DNA from: Loripinus fragilis
Lineage: Eukaryota > Mollusca > Bivalvia > Lucinida > Lucinidae
Assembly (NCBI GenBank): GCA_964019695.1
Contig: OZ026530.1
Coordinates: forward strand, 36,318,835-36,382,834
Direction: 5' to 3'
DNA: 64,000 nucleotides
In this document: positions 45,625 to 57,512 of the stretch, in pieces
Layout: every line of letters begins with the position of its first letter
Position numbering within the stretch: position 1 is the first letter of the stretch
Made by a program: the position numbers and the translations under genes
Notes under the pieces: model-generated
The model's input: only the letters and a program-made list of their open reading frames with translations
What the model was told of the DNA's origin: nothing
The model's database searches: none

Positions 45625-46699
45625 ACACCCCTAACTTGCTAAATCCATGATGTCAGTATTCAAGCTAGTCTGTATAGCCTTGCAGGCTAGTTTTGAAATA
45701 ACATGTTCGCAAAGCTCGAAGACAGGTTTACTGGCAATTTATCGTGCACTGGCTCGAACTACTTGGCATGCATGAACATTTGACGTCTGCTGACTTTTGT
45801 TTTGATTATAACTTTGCTTTAAATAATTCTTTCAGGAACAATATCAGAGAGTGAAACGGTTTGTATCCAGATCAGGACCGACCAAAGTTCATTCCTGATC
45901 TGGGTCCAAACTGTTTGCAAAGGACAAAAGTCGCCTCTAGCAAGGAAAGAGTTAAACGAGCATGCGCAGTCATCCTATTCGACTGTATTGCTGGTACTGT
46001 ATGTTCATGCTGCATTCATGTGTTTGTGAGTCGAAATTGCAGTCAGGGGAACTGCGCACGTGCACAGGTTAGATTTGGGCTTTTAATACTTGGACCACAT
46101 GTAGCTCAAACGTATCGCCGTTGCATTTAAGCGGTTTCGTTTGTCCCTTGTTTACCTTCTTTCTTTTCCGACTTAAAGAGTATTGTCACGGTTATATAAT
46201 CAGCTTCCCCCATATATAAGTTATGTAGAGAAATGCAATGTTTGACTTTCTTTTTGTCTATCGAGAACGCATACAATTTAGTCATGGATAAGGAGCCAAA
46301 GCGATTATGTATTCAATTTAAAAATATGGTTGAGTTATGCCCTTTTATAATGCTGATTGACCATGCTACCCTCGCATTGCCTACCCCTGCATCGCGGGGA
46401 CGACGAGGAAAAATCGCCGCATTTACCCATTCTTAATCTCCCTATCCCCCGGACTTACTACTTAATGACGAGCTGACTATTGAATAATACGCGCCCGTAC
46501 CTTCAAAATGTGTAATTTGGATTAATTAACGATATTTCACGACGCCACTGGTTGATGTCATGTCGTTAAAAATACACGTTTCAAAGAAAGCAATTCTTCT
46601 GGTCACTCGAAATCGAGTGTGTGCTTGCCAGGAGACGGGCGTACAGGCGCCATTGGGAAGAGATCTTACGGGCGGCACATGCGAATTACTTTTCAGTAC
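45625..46699. other. No gene recognised
   Basis: Includes an 89-codon ORF (45861-46130) without motifs and a small inverted repeat, atccagatcagga / tcctgatctgggt, at 45868-45905. A gc-rich stretch at 46600-46690 is unassigned. Confidence 0.4.
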
Positions 46700-46942
46700 A
46701 AAAGTTTGTACACTACTGTCGTGCCAACCAAAAGTGACATTGACGTAATATTCTGTTTACAGTTGTTTTGTAACACATTAACTTCTACACTCCACTTGAG
46801 CTTACGCGAATCGAGAAAATACTTGTGTATTAATCCTATCCTGTTGATAGGATTAATACACAAGTGATCTATCGATTCTAAGCCCCTTATAACTTTGTAA
46901 ACAAAAATGACGTCACTGTCACTGACAGTTAGTACAAACAAA
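46700..46942. mobile_element. Long-hairpin MITE with ttgtgtattaatcctatc core
   Basis: Imperfect inverted repeat about 240 bp long: tttgtacactactgtc / gacagttagtacaaac, gtgacattgacgtaat / atgacgtcactgtcac, ctgtttacag / tttgtaaacaaaa, and a perfect core of 19 bp (acttgtgtattaatcctat) around cctgttg. Confidence 0.8.
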
Positions 46943-47415
46943 ATAGGGGAAACCTAAGGAATATCTTGATAAAACATAACAGAAGCACGTTTTATACTCT
47001 ACATCTGCTTTCAACATGAAACACTGTAGCATTAGCGCTGTGGGTTTGGGCGCAATAGGATTTATAAGCATTAGAAGTCCATCACAATTTTCGCCACCCT
47101 GGCACTAAGAGATGATTTATTTTGCACTCCATAAGCCAGACATTTCCTGCTAGTTTCAGTAAAATATGTGTTGTTTCCATTTCTGGAAATATTTTTTCCT
47201 GAATGAAGGGGTATAGTATCGGGTGGGGGCAGCAGCGGACATTTGAAAAAAAGTAAGATCTCTACAAACTTTAGAAAAGCTAACTGGCGAAGCCCAGACT
47301 TATGATGTTTATTTTGTTTCAGTATTATATGTAGGCTAAGTAAGACCTTCATTAAATACGCTGGAAGGCGCTTTTAAAATGTTAATTGCTGAAGAAATAA
47401 GAAGCGTTGTATGCT

Positions 47416-47417
<2 letters not shown>

Positions 47418-47465
<48 letters not shown>

Positions 47466-47510
47466 GCTATCTCTCATGCTCTCTCTCACTCTCTCTCTCT
47501 CTCTCTCTGC
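47418..47510. repeat. (CT)n microsatellite, interrupted
   Basis: CT runs at 47418-47463 and 47486-47508 separated by atgctatctctcatgct sequence. Confidence 0.95.
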
Positions 47511-47844
47511 TCAATAAGGTTTGTGCATTTGACGGGTAGCTGCAGTTGCTACTGCTGCAATTCGATTGGCAACTGGACCAATGAGACTCTCAGCCCGAAA
47601 CTTTCCCGCCCTATCTATTATTATCAATTTAATCCAGGCCTATTTAATTACTACTAAAATTAAAAATCAATGAGTAAAAATTGCCAAAAATCGGATCAAG
47701 TATTTTGATAAGATTCGAGGGTTTTGTTGATAAGAAACACGTCCAGATATACACATGGACATTAATTTTTCGTTACAAGTACTCAAGATTTGATAAGGAT
47801 CGGGCGAACTTAACAACCGAGACATCGTAGCCCGACAACCAATA

Positions 47845-47945
47845 ATAAATGGGTCACGACGCGAGAAAACCTGTCTTCTGGGCCTCAGTATGTGCCGCGG
47901 ACAAGGTTTGGCTGTAACCAGCCTGCTCACTGTGCTCAGCTACAG
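47845..47945. mobile_element. ATATGGGCC-ended MITE, fragment
   Basis: gacgcgagaaaacctgtctt, then accagcctgctcactgtgct and cagctacagagactagcta match the left half of 55252-55496. The right half is absent or highly decayed; related strings (ggcaaggttttctcacgac) occur at 48297-48320. Confidence 0.7.
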
Positions 47946-48185
47946 AGACTAGCTAAAATATTAGAACTATGTATGGAGAAAGTGTAGCTACATTTATTAC
48001 GGTTTCCAGAGTGCGATTACGAAAATCGCTGCCTGCTCTTTTGCTATTTGGTTCCAACGAACTGATCAGGTCCCGAGGTTATAAAACTAGTTTCATGCCC
48101 AGCTCAACTCAGCACGAAATTTCAACTGCTCATTTAAACTAAAATACAAGCAAATAAGTTTTACTGCTCTTAGATGTTGTATTAA

Positions 48186-48243
48186 CATGCTAATAAATGT
48201 TAAAATGCCAACATTTGTTGGCATTTTAACATTTATGAGCATG
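48186..48243. repeat. Near-perfect hairpin
   Basis: catgctaataaatgttaaaa then tgccaacatttgttggca, then the complement tttaacatttatgagcatg. Arms of about 28 bp with one or two mismatches. Confidence 0.92.
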
Positions 48244-48804
48244 ATAAATTACGTGTCCAGGTGAGTTGAGCATGAAAAAAGTTTTGTAACTTCGGGGCAA
48301 GGTTTTCTCACGACAAAGCGCGTATTAATATCTTCACGAGAAAGCCAGGCTTCGGGGTGAGGACGGGATAATTTTTATCCCACAGATACTAGCTATACGT
48401 TTTAAACTACTGTAGACCCCGATCATCATCTGCGTTCTGTGACATCTGATCTGGGCTTACACCTGGTTATCTATGTCCCATAGAAAGGATTCTATATGGG
48501 TAAATATGACTCTTTTCAAGCTTTAATGTAAATAATGATAAATTGCTGATTTTCAAAATATCGTAAATTTCATATCCAAAGCTTTATCATTATCTTTTTC
48601 TCTATATATCACGTGAAAAAAGACCTCATTGCATAATTTTGATCACCTATAATTCAGGATGTATTAGACCACCACTTGTTGCGGACTAGCAATAAAAGCG
48701 CAGCATAGCCTCGCATTTTATAGTTTTTCTCAGCTCGTAAATCAATTCACTAATACAGGAGCATGCCGTTTGATACTATATGTTAGAATTGGAGAGCTTT
48801 TGTT
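48244..48804. other. No gene recognised
   Basis: AT-rich with no coding signal. Confidence 0.4.
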
Positions 48805-48960
48805 TGCTTGTTTGATTTGATTCTTTACGTGCCAGTCAACATTTTTGCAGTCATGTCAGGGCGGATCTACCTGGGTTGAACCAGTACTACTCAGAGGATA
48901 AAGTGTCTTGCTCAAGGACACAAAGCAGTGCCTCCGGTGAGGGAATTAGAGAGCTCATAA
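48805..48960 (-). mobile_element. tRNA-derived SINE body, copy 3 (truncated)
   Basis: Plus-strand tttgattctttacgtgccag, cagtcatgtcagggcggatc, tgaaccagtactactcaga and gtgtcttgctcaaggacaca match the bodies of the other two SINEs. The tRNA-like head is missing. Confidence 0.8.
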
Positions 48961-49079
48961 GGCTTCATTTGTCAATAGTGTTATACAGTGTACAATGCTG
49001 CGGCAAGTTCAGTTTTTAACGACATATCCAAATGCTGATGGTCACGAGTTGGATTCTTGGGAATTCATCCCCAGCCAGC

Positions 49080-49157
49080 ATACAGTCGTGGGCCACTGTT
49101 GACCGACCTGCGAAACGCCATTAAATGGCGTTGCGCTGGCGGGCCAACAGCGACCCG
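49080..49157. repeat. GGCCCGCC palindrome, free-standing copy
   Basis: gggccactgttgaccgacct, gcgaaacgccattaaatggc, gttgcgctggcgggccaaca, gcgaccc: an almost perfect inverted repeat of about 70 bp. It is the cleanest copy of the palindrome otherwise found in the GGATCC-ended elements. Confidence 0.88.
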
Positions 49158-49626
49158 CGTTCGAAGGCTTACACGTGTCCTCCATAAGCATGGCATATTT
49201 GAGCCAGAATATACATGTAATAATTTATCATGAGTGTTGGGAACGGATAGAAAAGTCCGTTCCGAGGATTACCGTTTGGCATCACGATTTTTATATCCCA
49301 GCCTCACACGAATGATGAATGGATCATTAATCTTGCACATTGTTAAATACGAATTTTTACATTTATAAAAAGGCTCCCAGAAGTTCATGAATATGTTGGG
49401 ATGCGATATGTAACATACTGACGTCACATTAGGTACCGATGACCTCATTTGACTAACGACGTGCGCTATTGTCATGGAAGATCGTGCGATAGATTAACCT
49501 CACATATGTAAAAACAACGGAAATTTCTATCTGGTGTACGAGAATAAAACGTCTCAAAGCAATAGAAGGGGATCACAATAAAATTATCATGCATGGTCAT
49601 GTCAAAATGTATGTGATGCGCTGACC

Positions 49627-50516
49627 TTTCTGTTGGTCAAAAATTGTATTCGATTTGGCACCAAGCTGTATAGACAAGTAGTTGGGATTCCTATGGGCAC
49701 TAATTGTGCTCCCCTGGTTGCAGATTTATTCCTGTTTTGTTATGAGAGGGACTTTATGATATCTCTTTCTGATGATAATCAGGCTGGTGTTATTGATGCG
49801 TTTAACACTACATCCAGATATTTGGACGATATTTTAAACATTAATAATGTTTATTTTGACAATATGGTAAGTCAAATATACCCTTCAGAGCTCCAACTTA
49901 ATAAAGCCAATACCTCTGATACCGAAGCCGCATTTTTAGACTTGCATTTGTCTATTTCTAATGATATTGTTACTACCAAAATTTATGATAAACGTGATAA
50001 CTTTGATTTTGAAACTGTCAATTTCCCATTTTAGATGGTGATGTTCCTCGCTTTACATCCTATTGAGTCTATCTCTCTCAACTCATTCGTTTTGCTAGAG
50101 CATCTAGCTATGTTGCTGACTTCAACACTTCGCAATAAATTGTTAACTCAGAAACTTCTTAAACAAGGCTATCGGTATCATTAACTTCGCAAAACCTTTT
50201 CTAAATTTTATAGACAATACTATGATTTGATTTCTAAATTCCAAGTTGGACTTAAATCTCTCTTGCACCTAGGACTTTCGGAACCTGATTTCTATGGTGA
50301 CTTGGTGTATAAATTGAAGAAGATTGTTGGCTTTTATAATTTTTCAGCGCAGTTCATTAAAATATTTTCCCATTATAAAAAGATTGGCTATAACATTGAT
50401 ATTCTGCAACAGACTGCATGCTTGGTGGTCAACCCAATCACGGTTGGCTCATTTGCTTTCCTCTTTAATTGCACGCCGGTGGGTCGGACTTCAGACTCTA
50501 TGATGGTTCCGACTTA
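49627..50516 (+). pseudogene. Reverse-transcriptase remnant, YLDD type (Penelope-like?)
   Basis: A 133-codon ORF (49633-50034) contains the RT palm: GIPMGTNCAPLVADLFLFCYE and the catalytic SRYLDD box, then FLDLHLSIS. A one-base loss near 50031 shifts the frame; similarity continues as DGDVPRFTSY, stop, VYLSQLIRFARASS, another shift, KLLTQKLLKQGYRYH, stop, LRKTFSKFYRQYY and then a 96-codon ORF (50227-50517) ending NPITVGSFAFLFNCTPVGRT SDSM. The 5' part is missing. The RT resembles a single-ORF family abundant in invertebrate genomes; assignment to Penelope-like elements is tentative, and no GIY-YIG endonuclease is visible. Confidence 0.87.
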
Positions 50517-50699
50517 AAGACTTATCTATTGATGAGATGCTAGGGACCTGATGCTTTGGTTGTTTGTCGGGCCCACGGGGTTTACCTGTTGGATTTCTTT
50601 TGCTCCGGTATTCAGTTTTATTTATTGTTAAGTCCTTATCTTTGCTTTATCTCATTGTTATATCTTGATTTATATGTTTTAGGAGATGATACATTGATA

Positions 50700-51283
50700 A
50701 GTTATGGGTCTTTCATGCAAACCAAATACCTATGTGTCTTGATCCACATCTGATTTAAGGGTGTGGTTGGCGCCGTTAAACCGGTTTAAGCCCTCCAGTA
50801 AAAGTATTTTTACTGACCGTTCCAAGGCGATGCTTCTTTTGTGGATGTTTTTGCTAGCTATGCTTCATGTTGGTCTGTATTGTGCTGTCATTTCTGTTTC
50901 TTGTAGCCTTGTGGTCACCTGCTGGGAAATGGGTGCCCTCTTCGCTGTCGTGTTTGTTGTGTTTTGTCACTTTCCCAAATGTGTCCTGGTCCACATCAGA
51001 ATTAAGGGCGAGGTTGGCGCCGTGAAACTGGTTTAAGCCCTCCAGTAAAATATTTTACTGACCGTTTCAAGGCGGTACTTCTTTTGTGGATCTTTTCTTT
51101 TTTTCAGCCTTGTGTTTGCTATGTCTTTGTGCGCGTCTGTTTATATGTGCTTTGTGGTCACCTGCTGGGAAAGGGCTGACCTCTTGGCTCTCGTTTGTGG
51201 TGTCTAACTGTGAATTTGTCACTTTCCCATTGGTATCCTGGGTCAGGTGTGGTACTTGATTGTATCGATTCCTGATCTTTGCA
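50700..51283 (+). repeat. Duplicated 3' region of the YLDD-RT element
   Basis: tgatccacatctgatttaag, ggcgccgttaaaccggttta, agccctccagtaaaagtatt, tttactgaccgttccaaggc recur ~255 bp on (about 50738 and 50990). The cagcctt-tggtcacctgctgggaaa block also occurs twice (50903 and 51150). The last 130 bp recur at 36779-36918. A short stem (agtaaaa/ttttact) lies in each unit. Partial tandem duplication at the ends is known from Penelope-like elements. Confidence 0.8.
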
Positions 51284-51453
51284 ATTTACTTTGTTCACGA
51301 TAATATTGCGCATAAGCACTGACTTAATCATGGCATTGAAGTGAATTTCACTAAAACCAAAATAAGCTATTCAGATAAAGACAGCCAACGAAGATTGTCT
51401 ATCAAATCATATTATGATTTGTGAGTGTTTGTTTAATATATAATTTTAACTTT

Positions 51454-51536
51454 TGTGGGGATTGAACCCACGATGGCGGCGTGCGCGCCTAAACACTGAA
51501 ACGTCTGACGCCCTTAACCATTACACCAGACGAGCC
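51454..51536 (-). repeat. tRNA-like SINE head, minus copy
   Basis: On the minus strand: ctggtgtaatggttaaggg (A-box-like), then gtgggttcaatccccac, a B box inside a perfect 5-bp T-arm-like stem. The 7 bases at the 5' end do not pair with the 3' end, so there is no acceptor stem and this is not a tRNA gene. Confidence 0.75.
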
Positions 51537-51552
51537 TGTGCAGCCTCCTACA

Positions 51553-51634
51553 AGGCTTAGTGTAATGGTTAAGGACGCCAGACGTTGCAGTGCTAGGCGC
51601 GCACGCAGCGTTCATGGGTTCAACCCCCACAAAA
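51553..51634 (+). repeat. tRNA-like SINE head, plus copy
   Basis: ggcttagtgtaatggttaag, gacgccagacgttgcagtgc, taggcgcgcacgcagcg and tcatgggttcaacccccaca. It is the same sequence as the minus copy 51454-51536, arranged head to head with about 16 bp between them. Both share the RNA polymerase III A and B boxes. Confidence 0.75.
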
Positions 51635-51730
51635 GTAAAAATATTTATATGAATTATGTCTCAACTGAGGTCAAGAAGACAAACGTCGCTGCTACAGACT
51701 GAGAGAAATATCACAATTCTGCACAGATAA

Positions 51731-52515
51731 CTAAACTCCAGCTGTTAAGTTTTTAGACTTAATTTTTCGCGATAACTTTTTTTGTCTTCAATTTTAGCAA
51801 AATGTTATCGCGATGAAAGTTGTAGAGGAGAATTTCCGCCAACTTCTCCGAAAGGTATTGTGCTTGTGGCGCAAACAGATTTTTGTGTATATAGATGAAG
51901 ATTTTGCAATAAATTGAATTCGTCCTTTTCTAAGTCTTTTAATGACAGGTATAATTTGTATAGGCGTGACAGAAAGGGTTGGTTTCAAAAAAATATTCGG
52001 AAGCGCCGCATATCCCGTTCTTCACAGGCTGTGCATAACATAAAACTGCCGATAACATACTCAGAATTTATCGTACATATATAGAATCAACTTAAAGCAG
52101 GTTCATTTGTTGGAACAAAGGCTGGGTTATCGCATGACGTGCAATTTTTCTCTTATGCACGTGCTATGAAATAAACGGTTTTGAGATGACCCTACTAGTT
52201 TAACGCACGGGCGAATCAGGCGCGATTTCTATTATATTTGAACACGCCATCCATCGTTTTAGAAATTGAATAGGGCGGTGCAATGTACATTTTTGACTGA
52301 CATCTTGGACTTTGTTTATTTGCGCTTTGTTTAAAATATTCAAAGAGTGCATCTAAGCACAGAGGAACCTGCAGCATCTAGGATGTTGGAACCATTTGGA
52401 GAAGTTGGCGGAGATGTTCCTGAATACTTCTCATCGCGAACACATTTTGCTAAAATTGAAGGCAAAAAAGATATTGCGAAAAATTAAGTCTTAAAACTCA
52501 ACAGCTGGAGTTTAG
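51731..52515. mobile_element. CTAAACTCCAGC-ended element, copy 2 (inverted)
   Basis: 785 bp; it matches 42417-43196 as reverse complement over its full length, ends ctaaactccagctgttaagt and cagctggagtttag included. The two copies differ by scattered substitutions and small indels. Confidence 0.95.
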
Positions 52516-54224
52516 TATAATTTAAAAAAATGAAACAAAAAAGATGAATAGCCTTGGTTTCGTGGTTTTGTCATAAATCGTTCTTGTTTCTCCGCTTTGG
52601 CTAAGTCAGGAGCAATGCCCTCTCGATCGATTTTCTGATATTTTTGTAAAAATCGTTTTATTTCAGAACATCAACAGTAAGCAAAGACAGAAATCGGGTA
52701 TACAAATGTTTATTTTTCGATGAACCTTTTGCTTAACAATGTGTACATTATAAGTAACCGTTTAATGGTGTACTTGACTCGCGCGACACAGTATCAATTT
52801 TCAGTCTCACTGAATTTTAACTCGTTTTTATCAAGAGTATCAGTTAAATGTACGAAGGTCGATACATGACTGATGGAAAGATTAACAGATTAGGGGGTAG
52901 GGTGATAACACGGTAACCATGTCATGAAAAAGTAGCATTTTCGTTTCACATTGGGTCGTTCTTTAAACGCCAAGGCTGAGCTACCTAGTGGGGTTGATTG
53001 TCTATGCTATGAACCATCATCGACGACCATCCTTTTGTGTGTGAGCAGCGTATTTTGGGCGAGAATGCGCGATCGCTCATTCTGCTCTTGTGATAGGTGA
53101 AAATTTACTCATTGACCTTTGGAAATGGAATTTAAAGTTTATTAATTAACGTAGTAATAAAACGTGAAAAAGGTTTTTTTTCGAGCTAATCGTGCGGATT
53201 TGTGGGATTCTGTAATTGTTCTGTGTTTTGTTGTGCGTTACTTTATGTCCATTCTGGGTTTGCAATCATTTTGATGGGAAAGGGAGAGCTGGTTGCTGGT
53301 GTCATGGGTTTGTCTGCAGTTTGTAATTGTGGTATCTCCTGATCATACTTACTTACTATTTTTGTTGAGTTTTTTTCTACATCCCTCTTATAACCCACGC
53401 AAGTACCAAATACTGAATGCTCACCGTTAAATAAGCTTTCAAAAACATGGAACATGCAGTCTATAATTTTCATCCAGGTGTATTCCAAACTACATGAAAA
53501 CTTGTTTATTTCACCATGCTTATTTCACTAAAACAATATACAATGTAAATAATTGAGAAGTTTCACATTGCGACAAATATTTGTGGTGTAGAATCTCTAA
53601 TCATTCTGATCTAGGTTGTTAATTCCCTTCACTGCACCAGGGCGTTCAGTGGGATGATCCATAGGTTAACTACAGCCCATTTGTGTTTGGGTTTCATGGT
53701 CAGTGTCAGGTTGCTCAAAGTCAGGGGTATCAGAGCTATGCCCCGAAACAAGCACGCTCGTAATAATGTTACTCGTAACACTGAAACGAACTTGACCACG
53801 AAGTGTGATCATGCAGTCTTCATTGACAAACCTCTGAGATTCCCCCAATGTGTTAAGCCATTGTCACACTTCACGTCAATAGACATATATGCTAATATAT
53901 ATATGCGCCTGCTGCTTACATGAGTATGATCATGTAGGTCAATCTCCGTTTTAACAGTGTCTGATTGGTCAATCCCATGTCTTGTAATAATGCTACTCAC
54001 AGTTTTATGGAGTATTCAACAATTTTTGAGATTGAAAAGTATTTCATATCAATGTCAATTCACCTAGTGTAATATCCCATTTGGACGTATGAATCACCAT
54101 CTGGACGTGTGAATCAAAGGCGGGCCCTTTATTTATACTGTGCAACCCTTACACATGACCTCTGGAAGTTCATATTTGAGGGACACTCATGTCTTAAAAA
54201 GCAAGTGAATATGGTCAATAAATG
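52516..54224. other. Unassigned sequence
   Basis: Minus-strand ORF of 81 codons at 53243-53488 and plus ORF of 89 codons at 53654-53923 are unrecognised. A 24-bp duplication (atttggacgtatgaatcacc / atctggacgtgtgaatcaaa) sits at 54078-54118. Confidence 0.4.
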
Positions 54225-54490
54225 CCACAACTAATCCACTGCACCACGAGGAAGACACACAGAACACTAACAACCACATGAAAGCCAGAACCCAATCATA
54301 TTATGACCACCAGCCCTCTCTATTTCTCAGCGTGATGATTGCAAAACTTGACAGGACACTAAGTTCTGCAAAAACAAAACTCCACAAACAATGGGAGCAC
54401 CAATAAACAAAACAATGTATAAAAACAACAGAACCTAAACCTTAGAACTGACAGAATGCGAACCCACCGGGGAGGGGTGGCTTAAATACA
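54225..54490. repeat. Dispersed repeat family, copy 3
   Basis: ctgcaccacgaggaagacac, gatgattgcaaaacttgaca, ggacactaagttctgcaaa, caatgggagcaccaataaac and ccttagaactgacagaatgc parallel 40760-40970, and its start parallels 11283-11330. Confidence 0.7.
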
Positions 54491-55251
54491 TTTTACAGGT
54501 CACATCTTGGCCCAAGATTCTGCAGTTGGTAAACATGAAACCAAAACACAGATAATCGAAATAACACACCGAAATACAAGAATGCAATGGAAATAAAACA
54601 ATCGAGTTAATCGAAATGGTATATATGACATGAAAACCATAGCCTGTCTTCAGGCCCTGTATTAAGACATCTAACTGAAAGTTCTATTACTACTACAGAG
54701 ATAAAATGATACTTTATTACTTCCCCATTGCTTAGAATGCAGTAAATAAGTAAGTCAGAGATTTTTTTCAGAGATGTTTATGCTTGTATATGTATGTGCA
54801 CATATTTGACTACTTTTTCTATTTACTGGTCTGATACCTGTCTAATGAAAATCAGTAAAACCCATTATTTAATACAAAATAGAATTATTGACGATAGTAC
54901 AAGATATCGGTTAGGACAATTCAATCCCAAAAGCTGGCGTCATTATACCAGTTGTGAGCGTGCATGCGCGAGCGTGCATGATGCACACCCAGGTTCCACA
55001 ATTAATAAGATTATCTTGTTATCTACTTTTTAGTATGGGACTATCCTTAAACTGCGAGGCTATTTAAAAGTAAAGAACAGTCAGGGGATAGGACTGGACA
55101 TGACTGCATATCATGTATAGTTTTTCTCACGCTCATAATTACTCAATTCTGCCCCCAAAATAAAGGTTGGACAAAGATTTATCAGAATTTCAATATGGCT
55201 TGAATTTTCCCATGCTTTTTTCCATAGGATTGTAGGAAGGGTGAGATAAGT
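54491..55251. other. No gene recognised
   Basis: AT-rich; a 79-codon ORF (54794-55033) is unrecognised. Confidence 0.4.
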
Positions 55252-55496
55252 ATATGGGCCGCGACGCCAGAAAACCTGTCTTCGGGATTTCCGACAAAGT
55301 GAGATTCAAACCAGCCTGCTCAGCTACAGAGACTAGCTAGAAAGTTGAAACTTCGCTTGTAACAAGTTTGGATGTGAAACTTTCCAAAAAGCGAAAAACA
55401 AAGGCGCTGATCAGACTGCGCGGATGCGCAGGCTGGTCTGCGCCTGTGTTTTTCGCAAACCACCGAAGACAGGTTTTCTCGCGTCGAGGCCCATAT
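55252..55496. mobile_element. ATATGGGCC-ended MITE, copy 2 (best preserved)
   Basis: 245 bp. Termini atatgggccgcgacgccaga, aaacctgtcttcgg and the complement ccgaagacaggttttctcgc, gtcgaggcccatat: about 33-bp inverted arms. The interior carries aaggcgctgatcagactgc and gcggatgcgcaggctggtct. TA-like target bases flank it. No ORF. Confidence 0.95.
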
Positions 55497-55878
55497 CATA
55501 CCTCAATAGATATGTTTAGACCAATTGCTTTATATCCTTATTAGCATAAATACTTATTTATTTACTTTTATTTATGTTTCTAACATAAAGCATAAATACA
55601 CAAACCACATAGGAACAGTTTCACTTGGATTCTCTAATCTCCCAAAGCATATATTATGCAAATTTAACAATTTCATCTTCACAAAAATGTACTGGGATTC
55701 AATTCAGAATTTGATAAGTTGAGATCCTTTTCAGACTGCATGCGTATGCATTTCTCGCAGACTTGCAAGGTTCTTCATCATAGTTATTGCATGTCTAGTT
55801 AAAATAATATCTGTTTACCTTAATGCAATTGACTCAATGCACATCATTAATGCGTTTAATTATGTCATCATTCTTCAT

Positions 55879-56107
55879 ATATGAGCCGTGACATGTGATT
55901 GCCAACAATGTGGCATTTTGACATGTGTAGACTCAGACGAGCCTCTGAAGCCTCCTTTTCAGCTTAGAAACTCTAAATGATTTTCGGTCAGCAGCTTAAC
56001 AGTCATAGAATATTTGAGCGACTAGCAAAGGCTCTGATTTGGACATGTACGCGCAGGCTTGTCTGAGCCTTTGATAGTCGCTTGGAAATCTCATGTCACG
56101 GCTCATA
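55879..56107. mobile_element. GAGCCGAGACATG-ended MITE, copy 3 (inverted relative to 1 and 2)
   Basis: Termini catatatgagccgtgacatg and catgtcacggctcatatg. The interior reads as the reverse complement of copy 1: gactcagacgagcctctg, ttagaaactctaaatgattt, agcagcttaacagtcat, gaatatttgagcgactagc. Confidence 0.9.
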
Positions 56108-57446
56108 TGAAGAAATTCTTCTTTTTGAAAGGCGGTGTGCCCACGTGTGCCGCCATAGGTGCACTGTTAGAAACAGAAAAGGTAAGTAAAATTTTATTTA
56201 TCTTTGAGCCGCCTTTATAATAAATCAGTGTCCCTGGTGATGTGAGCGACATGGCTTCTCATACAAATCATCTTCTATACAGAAAACACTATATGTGGGA
56301 TCATTACCTAATGTCAAAGTTGCGGTGTGGTCCAGTAACAAACTCTCAAGGCTTGGCATCACGATTATGCCATCTCCAGAGAGTTTATTTCCAATAAGAT
56401 ATCACGGCTGCACATACCTCGTATTTGAGGTAGACGATTTTCAGATAGTATACTCCCCTGCCTTAAAATGATGATGGTTGGTGTCAATAATTCTTTTTTT
56501 TATATTTCCTGAGTTCAAATAGGTAAGTTATAAATAGTTATTGTGTCAGATGACATGATTTCCAACTCCCAAAGCTTTACAGTGAAGGGAGATAACGCAG
56601 ACAGATTAATTTTCAGGTGGTAAATTTGAACACAGAAAATATGTGTTTTTTAAGGAATGCAGCGAAAAAGTTTGGTAGTCACCATCCCTTCTGATATATT
56701 TTTTTCATAATAGTGTCTACCTAATCTACACACTCATATGGGAGTGAATAACTGCTCACGTGCAGGTATTTTACAAGCAGATAAAATTAGAAGGGACCCA
56801 AGGGATATTTGTAAGAAAAAATAGTGGAGGCTATTAGATGGTGACAGTATCTCCAGTAATAAATAAATAAATAAATAAATAAATATTACACCTTAATCAG
56901 TTTTAACGTTTCTTCCACAGTGAATAGACAAACAGTACAGACCCAGATCAGATGTCTCCAAGGTTTGCTTACAGAATATTCTATTCATATCGGAATAATA
57001 ATGAAAAAAAAACACCTAACAACCTTTCATATTATAATGAATTGACCCAATTCATAAGAGTAGGAAATTCCATTCGGCTTAAATGGGGTTTTACAATGTA
57101 TGTCCGTCTTTAATTAATATGTAGGTGTGCTGACCGGTTTTTAATGCATTCGGGTATGTATATGCATTTTAGTTGCACAAAGCCCACACTGCTAGTAATC
57201 CTACTTTTTCGAATGTAACCCAGTTATGCAAAGTGCACTTCCCACTGACATGCGCACTCCCGATTTGTGACATTTTTTTCTCCTTTCTATACTTTCAGTG
57301 CAAAAATTGACGCGCAAAGTGGCCAGACATAATGTGTCCTTTAAACCTGATAGGGCACATTTTCACGCAATGCATGCAACATTATAATCCCCAAATTATT
57401 TCTCAATATTCAAAATATTATTAGGCGGAGGGCACTTATCGCATAC
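56108..57446. other. No gene recognised
   Basis: A donor-like aaaag then gtaagt sits at 56187 without a supportable exon. An (AAAT)6 run lies at 56858-56884. The block gacaaacagtacagacccag, atcagatgtctccaaggttt, gcttacagaatattc at 56928 resembles 62412-62440 and 62775-62815, a hint of another dispersed element. Confidence 0.4.
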
Positions 57447-57512
57447 GCGAACAACGAAGGCTCAGACGAGACTGGGCGTCCGCGCAGACTCGTCAGAGCC
57501 TCCGTTGTTCGC
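57447..57512. repeat. GC-rich hairpin of MITE type
   Basis: gcgaacaacgaaggctcaga, cgagactg and the complement cgcagactcgtcagagcct, ccgttgttcgc. Arms of about 28 bp with few mismatches, centre gggcgtccgcg. Confidence 0.9.

Noticed and set aside
50700..51283. Hammerhead ribozyme in the duplicated 3' region
   Set aside because: I looked for the ctgatga and gaaa core boxes in suitable arrangement and did not find them on the plus strand.
51454..51634. tRNA genes
   Set aside because: A and B boxes are present but no acceptor or anticodon stem can be formed; they fit SINE heads.
53243..53488. 81-codon minus-strand ORF with varied composition
   Set aside because: Looks more protein-like than most, but I recognise no family and can show no splice or promoter context.
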